A stretch of 64,000 bases of DNA from Sporocytophaga sp. (GCA_024707265.1 JANQAB010000009.1:806001-870000), one strand, 5' to 3'; shown: positions 1-9,260, counted from the stretch's first letter. Translations and numbers: made by a program. Notes: generated from the letters alone by a model not told the origin.

Positions 1-1
1 A

Positions 2-895
2 GCTGCATGTAAACTGATTACAGAGTTAAAGAAGAAAAATATCAAACAATCAAGTATAGAGTTGATGTTCTTCCCTGAAATCATTGAGCAATATGGCATT
101 GATCATCTTGAGGTTTCTGTTAAGGGGATGGAGTTCATTACTCAGATCATCAGCTGTGAATTTGCAATCAGGCCTTTCATAATAAAGTATCCTAAGGAGA
201 TGATGAAAACAATGCTTGTATGGTCAAAGCATGAGAGTCATCACGTAAGGAGGCTTGCCAGTGAAGGCTGTAGGCCTCGTTTGCCTTGGGCAATGGCTAT
301 ACCGGCATTAAAGAAAAATCCTTCTCCGATTTTTCCTGTGCTTGAAAATTTAAAGAATGATCCTTCCGAATTTGTCAGGAGAAGTGTGGCAAACAATCTG
401 AACGATATAGCCAAAGATCATCCTGAAAAAGTAATGGAGATAGCCTTGCGCTGGCAGGGAAAGTGCGAAGATACAGATTGGATCATTAAGCATGGTTGTC
501 GTACTTTATTAAAGAAAGCAAATCCTGATGCCTTGTCATTTTTTGGTCTTGCTTCTGCCAAAACCATTGCAGTCAGGAATTTTGAAATAGATAATTGTGA
601 TATTGCTCTTAACGATGATTTATGTTTTTCTTTTGAATTAATCCATAAGGAAAAAGAGCCTCTGAAGCTCCGCGTAGAGTATTGTATTTATTACATGAAA
701 GCGAATGGAAAACAGAATAAAAAGATATTTAAGATTACAGAAAATGTTTACGCTTCAGATGTAAAGCACCCTTTTAAGCGTAAGCAATCCTTCCGGGATC
801 TTACCACAAGAAAGCACTATGCTGGCGAACATAAGCTTTCCCTTGTAATCAATGGAAAGGAAATGATCACAAAAGATTTTTATTTAAGTAAATAA
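2..895 (+). CDS. DNA alkylation repair protein (AlkC/AlkD-like HEAT-repeat glycosylase family), 5' end missing
   Basis: The reading frame is open from the left edge, with no credible start, so this is the C-terminal part of a longer gene. The visible protein is helical and HEAT-repeat-like. Around residues 50-150 of the fragment it carries the family-type stretches HVRRLASEGCRPRLPWA, EFVRRSVANNLNDIAKDHPE and IIKHGCRTLLKKANPDAL. These resemble the AlkC branch of the DNA alkylation repair family, whose known members remove N3-alkylated purines. The last 100 residues are beta-rich, with a basic stretch followed by RKHYAGEHKLSLVINGKE, and may be a small C-terminal beta domain seen in some AlkC relatives. 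It ends three bases before the next gene, so the two are probably cotranscribed. Family assignment is firm; substrate is inferred. Confidence 0.8.
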   Translation, partial: AACKLITELKKKNIKQSSIELMFFPEIIEQYGIDHLEVSVKGMEFITQIISCEFAIRPFIIKYPKEMMKTMLVWSKHESHHVRRLASEGCRPRLPWAMAIPALKKNPSPIFPVLENLKNDPSEFVRRSVANNLNDIAKDHPEKVMEIALRWQGKCEDTDWIIKHGCRTLLKKANPDALSFFGLASAKTIAVRNFEIDNCDIALNDDLCFSFELIHKEKEPLKLRVEYCIYYMKANGKQNKKIFKITENVYASDVKHPFKRKQSFRDLTTRKHYAGEHKLSLVINGKEMITKDFYLSK

Positions 896-898
896 AGC

Positions 899-1924
899 AT
901 GGGAGATATACTGAGAATAGATGGAGGGCCGGAAGGTAACGAACCTCTTTCAAAAGAGCAGAATTCCTTTAATAAGAAGGTTAAAGAAATAAAAGATCTT
1001 AAGAAGGAATTGGAAGACCTGTCTGCAGCGCTTGAAATTGCTCAGGATGAATATCGGAAGAAAGTAATTCCTTTGCAGAATGACTTCATCGGCCTTACTA
1101 AAGAACGTCTTCGTATCTTATCAAATTACTATTGGAATGAGAAGCTATCGAAGGCTTTAAAAAAGGACCTGCTGGAGGTTTTGATCGCTGAGTGCCAAAG
1201 CCTGCTGGTGTATGGTGAAAGTGATGAAGATGTCAGGAAATGGCTTGAGGAGTTTGAGAATCAAATGAAAGTAGGCTGGAGTGAAGATGACCTAAAAGCT
1301 GAGGCAGAACTCGATGAAGTCTTTAATAATTTTTTTGATGGTTTTCTGGGAGACGAAGAGGGAAATGATTTTGTTGAGGAAAGAAACTCTCAAAGTCCAG
1401 GACAAAAAAGGAAAGCTGCAAAACAAGCAGCTAAAGAAGAGGTTCGTAAGCGCTCTATCAAGGAGATTTACAGAAATTTGATTAAGGTATTTCACCCGGA
1501 TAAAGAGATGGATGAAGCCGCAAAGATGGAGAAAGAAGAGATCAGCAAAGAGATTACCAAGGCATATAAGAAAAACGATCTTCTTGCTCTTCTTGAATTT
1601 GAAACAAGCCTTTTGGTTTCTGATAAAGCAAGGATAAAAGAAATTGCGGATGATAAGCTGAAAGTTTACAATGAGGTACTCATGGAACAAAAGAGAGACC
1701 TTGAACTCAAGCTCCATTTGTTAAAGATGAAAAATGAGATGATCTATAAAGGAATGTGCTTGAAGAACTCCAACAAGCAAAGGTTTTTGAGGAAAGTGGC
1801 AAGTGAACTGAGTGAAAGGAATGATGCTCTTGTTCATCAGATGTTTGCCTTACAAAATGACAAAAAGTATTTAAAGTTCTTTGTAGCTACTTATCTTGGA
1901 GGGTATGATGAGTTTATGGATTAG
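899..1924 (+). CDS. J-domain (DnaJ-like) protein with coiled coil
   Basis: This is a 341-residue soluble protein. The N-terminal 70 residues are charged and heptad-like (coiled coil), followed by an acidic middle with EEFENQMKVGWSEDDLK. Around residues 180-235 there is a J-domain-like segment, RSIKEIYRNLIKVFHPDKE, with the HPD tripeptide that J-proteins use to stimulate DnaK ATPase. There is no Gly/Phe region, zinc finger or C-terminal DnaJ peptide-binding domain, so it is not DnaJ itself but a specialised co-chaperone. The ATG lies three bases after the alkylation-repair gene, implying translational coupling. A functional link to repair is only an inference. The J-domain call is good; the client is unknown. 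Confidence 0.72.
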   Translation: MGDILRIDGGPEGNEPLSKEQNSFNKKVKEIKDLKKELEDLSAALEIAQDEYRKKVIPLQNDFIGLTKERLRILSNYYWNEKLSKALKKDLLEVLIAECQSLLVYGESDEDVRKWLEEFENQMKVGWSEDDLKAEAELDEVFNNFFDGFLGDEEGNDFVEERNSQSPGQKRKAAKQAAKEEVRKRSIKEIYRNLIKVFHPDKEMDEAAKMEKEEISKEITKAYKKNDLLALLEFETSLLVSDKARIKEIADDKLKVYNEVLMEQKRDLELKLHLLKMKNEMIYKGMCLKNSNKQRFLRKVASELSERNDALVHQMFALQNDKKYLKFFVATYLGGYDEFMD

Positions 1925-2227
1925 GTAAAGCTTCCATGGCCTGTACATATCATTTGGTCTATTTTGATATCAATAAGATTAAAACTTAGAGGTATCTATA
2001 AAAATATTTTTTTATGTAGGTCACATCTTTGCTTTACAGCTCATTATCTGAATTTGATAGTATAATAGTTAAGGAAGTGCCTTAATATTAATCTGTCAAC
2101 TGACAATTGAGATGTGATTTGGCAAGAGAATAGATCTATTCAGATAGGTGTTTTACAAAAGGGCTTATAAATGGTGCGAAAACCTTATGTTGCTTGCAGA
2201 GGTTAAATAAGAAAAACACATAAAGCC
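1925..2227. other. Intergenic region, nothing recognised
   Basis: About 300 bases of AT-rich sequence with no convincing reading frame, hairpin terminator or repeat. It may hold the promoter for the small frame that follows. Confidence 0.4.
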
Positions 2228-2431
2228 ATGATAAAGACATCATTTATAACTAACCTGGGCAACAGCATTAATCAGTTTGATTTTGAGCTTTCTCTGAAAA
2301 GTTTTATTTCTAAGCATGAATTCTTTAATGGAAGTAAGATTGATAAATCCAAAATCAATATCATCAGTGTTTTCCCTATTTCAAACGCTGAAAGCACTTT
2401 CTACAAAGTAATGTGGGAATTGAATGCATGA
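2228..2431 (+). CDS. Small hypothetical protein (67 aa)
   Basis: A short ATG-started frame coding for 67 residues with no signal peptide or membrane segment and no recognised family. Its composition (Ser, Asn, Lys and Phe rich, with SKINIISVFPIS) is compatible with a real protein of this genome but could be chance. It stands alone between two gene-poor stretches. Support is weak. Confidence 0.3.
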   Translation: MIKTSFITNLGNSINQFDFELSLKSFISKHEFFNGSKIDKSKINIISVFPISNAESTFYKVMWELNA

Positions 2432-3028
2432 GGTTTGAATTTGTACATTATACAAATACTACAACATTAATCAATACATAAGTACTTAATTACCTCAGTC
2501 AGTATATTGGTTAAATGAAAGAAGCAGTATAGCTAAGCTGTTTTGTATCATTCATTCCTCCCTGTTCATTACACCTTCCCTCTTTCCATATAGGGTTTAT
2601 CTTAGAAATTTTCCTGTTTGATATCTGATAGTGTATATCGAACTGTTATCCTATTATCTTCAGAAAAAGGTATATATAATTTGCATTGAAAAGGTTCAGG
2701 GGAGGATGCATATAATTTTATTCTTTATGTCATAAACATCCCAGCCAATGTGTTGGGATTTTTTATTTTAATAGTGAAATAATTTCTTTCAAAGAATTTT
2801 AGTTGGGCACTCATGCCTCAGCACTTTTTTTTCTCAGCAGATCTATCTTTTTGTGTTGCAAGGATTTTAATTTTTACCTCAATGAGGCTTATGCGCCAAA
2901 GGTGTTTGTTTAACTTTCTGATAACTAGTGTTTTGTTTTGCAATTTTAATCAGATATCAGCAACTTTGAAGAGTGGAGACTTTTGATAACTGTTTCAGGC
3001 TCCAAATTCAAACGTTTGAAGAGGAAAA
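2432..3028. other. Gene-poor spacer with one terminator-like hairpin
   Basis: About 600 bases without a supported gene. The only structure seen is the hairpin at 2738-2765. A segment near 2473-2490 (aatacataagtacttaatt) resembles the ACGTAAGTA repeats upstream of the urea island, but with one mismatch in the core. The right end should contain the promoter of the transporter gene starting at 3029. Confidence 0.4.
2738..2765 (+). terminator. Terminator-like hairpin without an obvious upstream gene
   Basis: A 6-bp stem (atccca/tgggat) with a 10-base loop is followed directly by a run of T. The nearest upstream frame on this strand ends 300 bases away, so it may end a short untranslated transcript or simply be degenerate. 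Confidence 0.4.
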
Positions 3029-4307
3029 ATGAATCAGCCCAATCCCTTAAGATTATTTACTGCAAGCAGAATAGCCTTAATTGCGACTGCAATGACCTTT
3101 GCTATTCGGGCAAACCTGATAGGAAAGCTTGGTGCAGAGTTTGCCATTTCATCAGAGAACATGGGTATAGTTGTAGGAACTGCTTTCTGGGGATTTACTC
3201 TATCCATCCTTATTGGAGGTCCTCTCTGTGATATCCTCGGAATGCGCAGGTTGATTTATTTTGCTTTTATAGGACACATTTCAGGAGTTTTACTTACTAT
3301 ATTTTCGACTGGCTTTATCTCATTATTTGTATCAACGCTGTTAATTGGTATCGCCAATGGACTTGTAGAAGCCGCATGTAATCCTCTGATTGCAACTTTA
3401 TACAAAGACGAGAAAACTAAAAGACTCAACCAGTTCCACCTTTGGTTTCCTGGAGGAATTGTTCTTGGCGGACTTAGTGCTTATTTTTTAGAGCAATTGG
3501 GTCTTGGCTGGCAATTTCAGCTTGCACTTATATTAATACCTTCAATTGGTTATGGTCTATTATTTCTAAATCAGGAGTTCCCGGCAACAGAAAGACAATC
3601 ATCAGGTATCTCTATGAAAGAAATGGTGGCCGAATGTGCAACGCCTCTTTTTTATTTTTATGGTCTTTTGTATGTTTCTTACAGCGGCGACAGAGCTAGG
3701 AACGAACCAGTGGGTAGCAGAATTACTGGGAAATGCGGGAATGCCTTCTATTCTTCTTTTGGTTTTGATAAATGGATTAATGGCCTTGGGACGTGCATTT
3801 GCCGGACCTGTAGAAAAACTTCTTTCCCCTGCAGGTATATTGCTGGCATCTGCAGTATTGTCTTCAGCAGGGCTGTACCTGTTAAGTCAGTCTTCAGGTT
3901 ATATGCTTTTTGCCTCTGCAATTGTTTTTGCCGCAGGTATATGTTACTTCTGGCCAACCATGCTGGGATTTGTTTCAGAGTATTTACCACGTACAGGTGA
4001 GCTTGGACTTTCTATTATGGGTGGTGCGGGCATGTTGTCTGTAGCATTCATTCTTCCATATATGGGAGGATTTTATGATATACAAACTGTAACAAATCTA
4101 CCTGAAGGTGCTAATCTTGCTGAACTAAAAGATTTCCCGAAGGGTACTCCTGAGTTCTTCATGCTGACTAAGGCCAGACTTATTGCAGGAGCATCAACAT
4201 TAAAATATATTTCACTTTTACCATTCTTTCTGATCGTTGCTTTTGGGTGGCTTTTTCAATACATGAGAAAGAGGGCATCATCCTATTCATTACTTCAAAA
4301 GGATTAA
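3029..4307 (+). CDS. MFS sugar permease, frameshifted at 3648-3653
   Basis: Two overlapping frames together make one 12-helix major facilitator of about 425 residues. The N-terminal half (MNQPNPLRLFTASRIALIAT onward, with GGPLCDILGMRRL as the loop 2-3 motif) runs to ECATPLF. The C-terminal half resumes as FIFMVFCMFLTAATELGTNQ. Dropping one T from the six-T run at 3648-3653 joins them seamlessly. The general look is of the FucP/FHS-like sugar permeases. It heads a run of sugar isomerase and oxidoreductase genes with the same orientation, so a sugar or keto-sugar substrate is likely but not shown. Either the gene is genuinely broken or the run was overcalled. Confidence 0.78.
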
Positions 4308-4337
4308 GAAGAAGAGTATAGCTTAAAGAATTCAATA

Positions 4338-5282
4338 ATGACAAAAGGCAGACGTACATTTATAAAGGAAGCAGGTGTGTTAGCAAGTGGGATAACCTTA
4401 CTTTCTTCCGTTCCTTCAGCTTTATTTGCTGCGGATACATTTGATTTTAAAATCTCTCTTGCTCAGTGGTCCCTTCACAAAGCTATGTTTTCAGGGAAAC
4501 TTACAACACTTGATTTTGCTTCGGTTGCAAGAAAAGAGTTTGGGCTGGACGCCGTTGAATATGTGAATCAGTTCTTTGCAGATAAAGCAAAAGATCAGGA
4601 ATACCTGAAGGGTTTAAAACAAAGAGCGAAAGATAATGGTGTGAAAAGTTTACTCATTATGATAGACAATGAAGGTTCATTGTCTTCTACTTCATATTCT
4701 GAAAGAAAGATCGCTGTTGAAAATCATTATAAATGGGTTGATGCTGCTAAATTTCTGGGATGTCATTCTATTCGCGTAAACCTTCATGGTGCAGGCTCTG
4801 ATCAAGAATGGAAGGCTGCATCAATTGACGGGCTAGGCAAACTTGCAGAATATGGTGCAAATCATAAAATGAATGTCATTGTTGAAAACCATGGACAGCA
4901 TTCTTCCAATGGAGCTTTATTGGCAGAAGTAATAAAGCAGATAAACAATCCTTTTTGTGGGACCCTGCCTGACTTTGGAAACTTTTGTATGAGAAGAGAA
5001 AAGGGTGACCTTTGGGAATCACCTTGTGTTGATTGGTACGACAAATATAAGGGTGTCAAAGAGATATTACCTTATGCAAAAGGTGTAAGTGCGAAAGCTT
5101 TCAACTTCGACTCCAATGGTAATGAACAGGATATAGATTATAAAAAGATGCTCGAACTTGTAAAGGCATCAGGATATAAAGGCTATATAGGTATTGAATA
5201 CGAAGGAGAAAAACTTGATGAGTATGCTGGCATAAGAGCTACTAAGAAGTTGCTGGAGAAAGTGAGAGCAGAAATCAGGTAA
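4338..5282 (+). CDS. Exported sugar phosphate isomerase/epimerase (TIM barrel, Tat-type leader)
   Basis: A 314-residue protein of the xylose-isomerase-like TIM-barrel family. The N-terminus has twin arginines in GRRTFIKEAG, then a hydrophobic stretch and an alanine-rich cleavage region (PSALFAAD), which suggests Tat export after folding. Barrel signatures include KISLAQWSLHKAMF, VIVENHGQHSSNG, GTLPDFGNF and the closing YIGIEYEGE, with acidic and His residues in positions typical of the metal site. It follows the permease by 30 bases. Relatives in Bacteroidota sit in clusters acting on 3-keto-glycosides or hexuloses. The exact reaction cannot be read from the sequence. Confidence 0.82.
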   Translation: MTKGRRTFIKEAGVLASGITLLSSVPSALFAADTFDFKISLAQWSLHKAMFSGKLTTLDFASVARKEFGLDAVEYVNQFFADKAKDQEYLKGLKQRAKDNGVKSLLIMIDNEGSLSSTSYSERKIAVENHYKWVDAAKFLGCHSIRVNLHGAGSDQEWKAASIDGLGKLAEYGANHKMNVIVENHGQHSSNGALLAEVIKQINNPFCGTLPDFGNFCMRREKGDLWESPCVDWYDKYKGVKEILPYAKGVSAKAFNFDSNGNEQDIDYKKMLELVKASGYKGYIGIEYEGEKLDEYAGIRATKKLLEKVRAEIR

Positions 5283-5283
5283 G

Positions 5284-5422
5284 CTTAAAGCTTAAAGCGG
5301 AAAGCGTAAAGTTAAAGTTGATACTATTGTTTATAGTTGACTGTTCCCTTCTCCTTCAGGAGAAGGGCTAGGGATGAGGTTTTTGAGTTGAAAGTGGTAA
5401 GTTATAAGTTTTAAGTAATCAG
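5284..5422. repeat. Repeat unit 1 (about 139 bp, uninterrupted hairpin)
   Basis: First of three tandem units beginning cttaaagcttaaagcgg and ending taagttttaagtaatcag. Its centre is a perfect hairpin at 5346-5367 (cccttctcc / ggagaaggg with a ttca loop) followed by gctagggatgagg. This unit has a 7-base extra segment (cgtaaag) but lacks the 183-bp insert found in units 2 and 3, so it represents the empty form. Confidence 0.9.
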
Positions 5423-5738
5423 GTTAAAGCTTAAGGCGGAAAGTTAAAGTCGATACCATTATTTATAGTTGACTGTTCCCTTCTCCTTCAGGACAAAGTC
5501 GTCAACTTGACAATATGAGAAGATAGCGTTAAATAATTTTGACTTACCTAAGATGTAAGGCCATACGCTAAATTGATAAAGGACATATGGCTAGTGATGT
5601 AACATAGCAAAGTAAGCCCCCGGAGGGGGTGGTGTTGTGTCAGCGTAGGGTGGAGCCCTATGTCTGATTTTCACGAGAAGGGCTAGGGATGAGGTCTTTT
5701 AAGTTGTAATTGGTAAGTTATAAGTTTTAAGTAATCAG
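5423..5738. repeat. Repeat unit 2 (316 bp) with a 183-bp insert in its hairpin
   Basis: Same flanks as unit 1, but after cccttctccttcagg the sequence leaves the unit at 5493 and returns with agaagggctagggatgagg at 5676. The intervening 183 bases are absent from unit 1; 316 minus 183 gives 133, close to the length of the empty unit. The insert carries a hairpin at gcccccggagggggt and another at tagggtggagccctatg. Confidence 0.9.
5493..5675. repeat. 183-bp inserted element, copy A
   Basis: Begins acaaagtcgtcaacttgaca and ends gtctgattttcacg, sitting in the loop side of the outer hairpin. No coding frame is convincing on either strand. Two internal stem-loops make it look like a structured, non-coding repeat. 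Confidence 0.75.
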
Positions 5739-5986
5739 CTTAAAGCTTAAAGCGGAAAGTTAAAGTCGATACCATTATTTATAGTTGATTGTTCCCTTCT
5801 CCTTCAGGACAAAGTCGTCAACTTGACAATATGAGAAGATAGCGTTAAATAATTTTGATTTACCTAAGATGTTAGGCCATACGCTAAATTGATAAAGGAC
5901 ATATGGCTAGTGATGTAACATAGCAAAGTAAGCCCCCGGAGGGGGTGGTATTGTGTCAGCATAGGGTGGAGCCCTATGTTTGATTT
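5739..5986. repeat. Repeat unit 3 (right-truncated), containing element copy B at 5809-5986
   Basis: Nearly identical to unit 2 from its left end through ctatgtttgattt, then it stops without the right hairpin arm. In copy B the inner stem is perfect (cataggg/ccctatg) where copy A has a G-T pair, a base change that preserves pairing. It ends about 55 bases before the next gene. Confidence 0.88.
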
Positions 5987-6040
5987 AAAGTAAAAAGAAG
6001 GACTGCTATCAGTCTTTAAGCTATTATCAAAGAAATCTTC

Positions 6041-7192
6041 ATGATGAAAAGAAAAATAAGAATGGGCATGGTTGGTGGTGGGCAGGATGCGTTTATCGGG
6101 GCTGTCCATCGTATGGCTGCATTTCTTGATGGGGAAATTGAATTGGTATGTGGTGCATTTAGCAGCAGTGAAAGTAAATCACAAACTACCGGCGCTGCTC
6201 TGTATTTATCTCCTGAAAGAGCATATGCTTCTTTTGAAGAAATGATTGTTAAAGAAAAGGCTCTGCCGGAAGAGGCTCGTATGGATTTTGTTTCCATTGT
6301 AACGCCTAATTACCTTCATGCTAAGCCTGCTATGCTTGCTCTTGAAAATGGCTTTCATGTCTTGTGTGAGAAACCTCTTGCACTATCTTATTCAGAAGCA
6401 TTGACGCTGAGAAAAATGGTTAAGCAATCCGGACTTACTTTCGGTCTTATGCATAATTATACTGGTTATCCGATGGTAAAGGAAGCCAAAGCAATTGTGA
6501 AGAGCGGAAAGATCGGCCCAATAAGAAAGGTAATAGCTGAGTATGTACAAGGTTGGCTTGCTGCAAGAATTGAAGAATCCGGTCAGAAGCAAGCTGACTG
6601 GAGAACAGACCCTGATAAAGCAGGAATAAGTTGCTGTGTCGGAGATATTGGTACACATGCTGAAAATTTGGCCGAGTATATATCAGGGTTAAAGATCTCT
6701 GAGCTGAGCGCTGATGTATCCACTTTTGTAAAAGGAAGAAAGCTTGATGATGATGCAAGTGTTTTGCTGAGATTTGATAATGGAGCCAAGGGCGTTTTAT
6801 TTTCAAGTCAGATAGCTGTAGGCGAAGAAAATGAATTGAAGGTCAGAATTTATGGAGAAAAGGGTAGTTTAGAATGGCTGCAATCAGACCCTAATAGCCT
6901 TCTGGTAAAGATGGAAGGAGAACCTGTTCAGATATATAGGACAGGCGTGGATAAGAGCTATCTTTCAAAGGCAGCACTAAATGCAACCAGACTTCCGGGA
7001 GGGCATCCGGAAGGATACATTGAATCACTTGCAAATATTTATAAAGAGTTTGCCAGAACAATTCATGGAACGAAAGAGGGTAGAAAAGATGAGTTTGACT
7101 TTCCTGATATTGAAGACGGAGTCAGGGGAATGCGCTTTATTGAAGCTGTTATTGAATCAGGAAGTAAAAATGCCCAGTGGGTAAAATTATAG
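6041..7192 (+). CDS. Gfo/Idh/MocA family NAD(P)-dependent oxidoreductase
   Basis: A 383-residue cytosolic dehydrogenase. The Rossmann nucleotide-binding loop is MGMVGGGQDAFIGAVHR (residues 8-24), and the family's EKP motif is at 110-112 in VLCEKPLA. The GDIGTHAENL segment at 201-210 supplies the usual catalytic Asp and His positions, preceded by DWRTDPDKAG. The C-terminal half is the alpha/beta substrate-binding domain. Members oxidise or reduce sugar hydroxyls, often producing 3-keto sugars. It is 12 bases upstream of a second sugar isomerase, so the two are one transcription unit. The start is the first of two adjacent ATGs. The specific sugar is unknown. Confidence 0.88.
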   Translation: MMKRKIRMGMVGGGQDAFIGAVHRMAAFLDGEIELVCGAFSSSESKSQTTGAALYLSPERAYASFEEMIVKEKALPEEARMDFVSIVTPNYLHAKPAMLALENGFHVLCEKPLALSYSEALTLRKMVKQSGLTFGLMHNYTGYPMVKEAKAIVKSGKIGPIRKVIAEYVQGWLAARIEESGQKQADWRTDPDKAGISCCVGDIGTHAENLAEYISGLKISELSADVSTFVKGRKLDDDASVLLRFDNGAKGVLFSSQIAVGEENELKVRIYGEKGSLEWLQSDPNSLLVKMEGEPVQIYRTGVDKSYLSKAALNATRLPGGHPEGYIESLANIYKEFARTIHGTKEGRKDEFDFPDIEDGVRGMRFIEAVIESGSKNAQWVKL

Positions 7193-7204
7193 ATTACAGA
7201 TTAC

Positions 7205-8215
7205 ATGAAAACGATCAAAGGCCCCGGGATTTTTCTCGCTCAGTTTTTGGATGACAATGTACCCTTTAATTCATTGGAGAATTGTTGCAAATGGGCAGCA
7301 TTATTAGGCTTTAAGGGTGTACAGATTCCGACATGGGATACTCGATGCATGGACCTAAAAAAAGCAGCTGAAAGTAAAACCTATGCTGATGAATTAAGGG
7401 GTATCGTTAATGCAGCAGGTTTGGAAATAACGGAGTTGTCTACTCATTTGCAGGGGCAGCTTGTTGCAGTGAACCCCGCTCTCAGTGATCAGTTTGATGG
7501 CTTTGCTCCGGTTGAGTTAAGAGGTAACTATCAGGCCAGAACTGCATGGGCTATTCAGCAATTAAAATATGCAGCAAAGGCTAGTCAGCACCTAGGACTG
7601 AATGCACATGCTACTTTTTCCGGTGCTTTGATGTGGCATACCGTATATCCATGGCCTCAAAGGAAACCTGACCAGGTCGAAGATACTTTCAAGGAACTTG
7701 CAAAAAGGTGGACTCCAATTCTGGATGCCTTTGAAGATGCAGGAGTTGATCTTTGTTATGAGATACATCCGGGAGAGGATTTACATGATGGTATTACCTT
7801 TGAGAGATTTCTGAAAGCCACAGGTAATCATAAAAGAGTAAAGATTCTATATGATCCAAGTCACTTGCTGTTACAGCAAATCAACTATCTCGATTATATT
7901 GATATTTATCATGAACATATCAGAATGTTTCATGTGAAAGATGCGGAGTTCAATCCTACCGGAAGATCAGGAGTATATGGCGGATATCAGGAATGGATAA
8001 ACAGGCCAGGAAGGTTCCGGTCTCTGGGAGACGGGCAAGTAAATTTTAAATCAATATTCAGCAAGCTTGCTCAATACGATTTTCCAGGATGGGCTGTGCT
8101 TGAATGGGAATGTTGTCTTAAGAACCAATTGGACGGAGCGAAAGAGGGAGCTGAGTTTATTAGCAAAAATATTATTAAGGTGAGTGAGCGTGGTTTTGAT
8201 GACTTCGCTAAATAA
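7205..8215 (+). CDS. Sugar phosphate isomerase/epimerase (TIM barrel), cytosolic
   Basis: A 336-residue xylose-isomerase-like TIM-barrel protein without a leader. Features are the barrel strand GVQIPTWDTRC, the metal-ligand region LCYEIHPGEDLHDG, VKILYDPSHLLLQ, the stretch MFHVKDAEFNPTG with a conserved His-Val-Lys-Asp, and AVLEWECCLKN near the end. It differs strongly from the exported paralogue at 4338-5282, suggesting distinct steps (for example periplasmic and cytosolic) rather than redundancy. Directly follows the oxidoreductase, as in many Bacteroidota keto-sugar loci. Reaction not determinable. Confidence 0.86.
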   Translation: MKTIKGPGIFLAQFLDDNVPFNSLENCCKWAALLGFKGVQIPTWDTRCMDLKKAAESKTYADELRGIVNAAGLEITELSTHLQGQLVAVNPALSDQFDGFAPVELRGNYQARTAWAIQQLKYAAKASQHLGLNAHATFSGALMWHTVYPWPQRKPDQVEDTFKELAKRWTPILDAFEDAGVDLCYEIHPGEDLHDGITFERFLKATGNHKRVKILYDPSHLLLQQINYLDYIDIYHEHIRMFHVKDAEFNPTGRSGVYGGYQEWINRPGRFRSLGDGQVNFKSIFSKLAQYDFPGWAVLEWECCLKNQLDGAKEGAEFISKNIIKVSERGFDDFAK

Positions 8216-8216
8216 G

Positions 8217-8335
8217 TGCAAAGCTGAAAGTATAAAGCTTAAAGTAAAAAGTAATGGGCTCAGTAGTTATTTCAGAACTTCTCCCTTCTGCTTTATGAGG
8301 AGGGTTTGAGATGTGGGATTTTGAGTTATAAGTAC
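8217..8335. repeat. Diverged dispersed copy of the outer repeat unit
   Basis: Shares the order of motifs seen in unit 1: gctgaaag...aaagcttaaag, then ctcccttctgctttatgaggaggg in place of the hairpin, then tgagatgtgggattttgag and ttataagt. It has no 183-bp insert. It fills the gap between the isomerase and the next gene. Confidence 0.65.
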
Positions 8336-8348
8336 AGTTAATGATTTT

Positions 8349-9260
8349 ATGAAAAAGAAATTTCTTTTTATCGGATGTTGTGTTCTCATATTGGCTTCTG
8401 CATTTGCGCTGAAGATAAAGGAAGAAAAGGTTGAAAGCTTGCTGGAGATTTATGATCTGGGAGCAAGACAGAGGAGTGTGATTTATAAATCGAATGAACA
8501 CTTTGAAGCTCCCAATTGGTCAAGAGATGGGAAGTTTTTAGTTTACAACAGCAATGGTAGAATATATAAATTTAGTTTCGGTGGTAAACCTGAATTGATT
8601 AATACTGGGTTTGCCACAAAGTGTAATAATGACCATGGCATTTCCCCGGATAATTCTCAATTGGTGATAAGTCATCACGAAAGTAAAACAGGGAATTCTA
8701 TCATTTATACTTGTCCTATAACCGGAGGGGTTCCTGCAGCAGTAACTCCTATCGGCCCTTCATACTGGCATGGTTGGTCTCCTGACGGGAAGACGTTGGC
8801 TTATTGTGCTGAGAGAAATGGTGAATTTGATATTTATTCTATTCCTGTAAATGGTGGAAAAGAAACGCGTCTCACTACTGCAGTAGGTCTGGACGATGGT
8901 CCTGATTATTCTTATGATGGTAAATATATCTATTTTAATTCTGTAAGAACAGGCAAAATGAAAATATGGAGAATGAAGCCAGATGGCAGCGAACAGACGC
9001 AGATGACATTCGATGAATACAACGACTGGTTTCCGCACCCTTCTCCTGATGGTAAGTGGTTGGTCTTTGTTTCATACGATAAAAATGTAGATGGTCATCC
9101 TGCCAATAAACATGTACGTTTGAGGCTAATGCCTCTTTCCGGAGGGAAGCCTGAAGTCTTGACGGAGTTGTTTGGAGGGCAAGGCACTATTAATGTTCCT
9201 TCATGGTCGCCGGATAGCAAACGGTTTGCTTTTGTAAGCTACAAACTGCTGAATAAATAA
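8349..9260 (+). CDS. TolB-like beta-propeller protein, exported
   Basis: A 303-residue protein with an N-terminal hydrophobic leader (KKKFLFIGCCVLILASAFAL) and repeated WD40/PD40-type blades: APNWSRDGKFLVYNS, HGWSPDGKTLAYCAERNG, DDGPDYSYDGKYIYFNS, FPHPSPDGKWLVFVSYD and VPSWSPDSKRFAFVSY. The spacing indicates a six- or seven-blade propeller like the C-terminal part of TolB, but the TolB N-terminal domain is absent. Such proteins occur with sugar-utilisation genes in Bacteroidota; the role is unknown and could be binding or a lyase-like activity. Its neighbours suggest involvement in processing the same sugar. Confidence 0.75.
   Translation: MKKKFLFIGCCVLILASAFALKIKEEKVESLLEIYDLGARQRSVIYKSNEHFEAPNWSRDGKFLVYNSNGRIYKFSFGGKPELINTGFATKCNNDHGISPDNSQLVISHHESKTGNSIIYTCPITGGVPAAVTPIGPSYWHGWSPDGKTLAYCAERNGEFDIYSIPVNGGKETRLTTAVGLDDGPDYSYDGKYIYFNSVRTGKMKIWRMKPDGSEQTQMTFDEYNDWFPHPSPDGKWLVFVSYDKNVDGHPANKHVRLRLMPLSGGKPEVLTELFGGQGTINVPSWSPDSKRFAFVSYKLLNK

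Noticed and set aside
5284..5986. CRISPR-like array
   Set aside because: Units are 133-316 bp with no short repeat/unique spacer alternation and no cas genes.
5864..6297. Reverse-strand frames over the repeat array and the start of the oxidoreductase gene
   Set aside because: They derive from the repeat element and the antisense of a well-supported gene; no start context, and the non-coding hairpins explain the sequence better.
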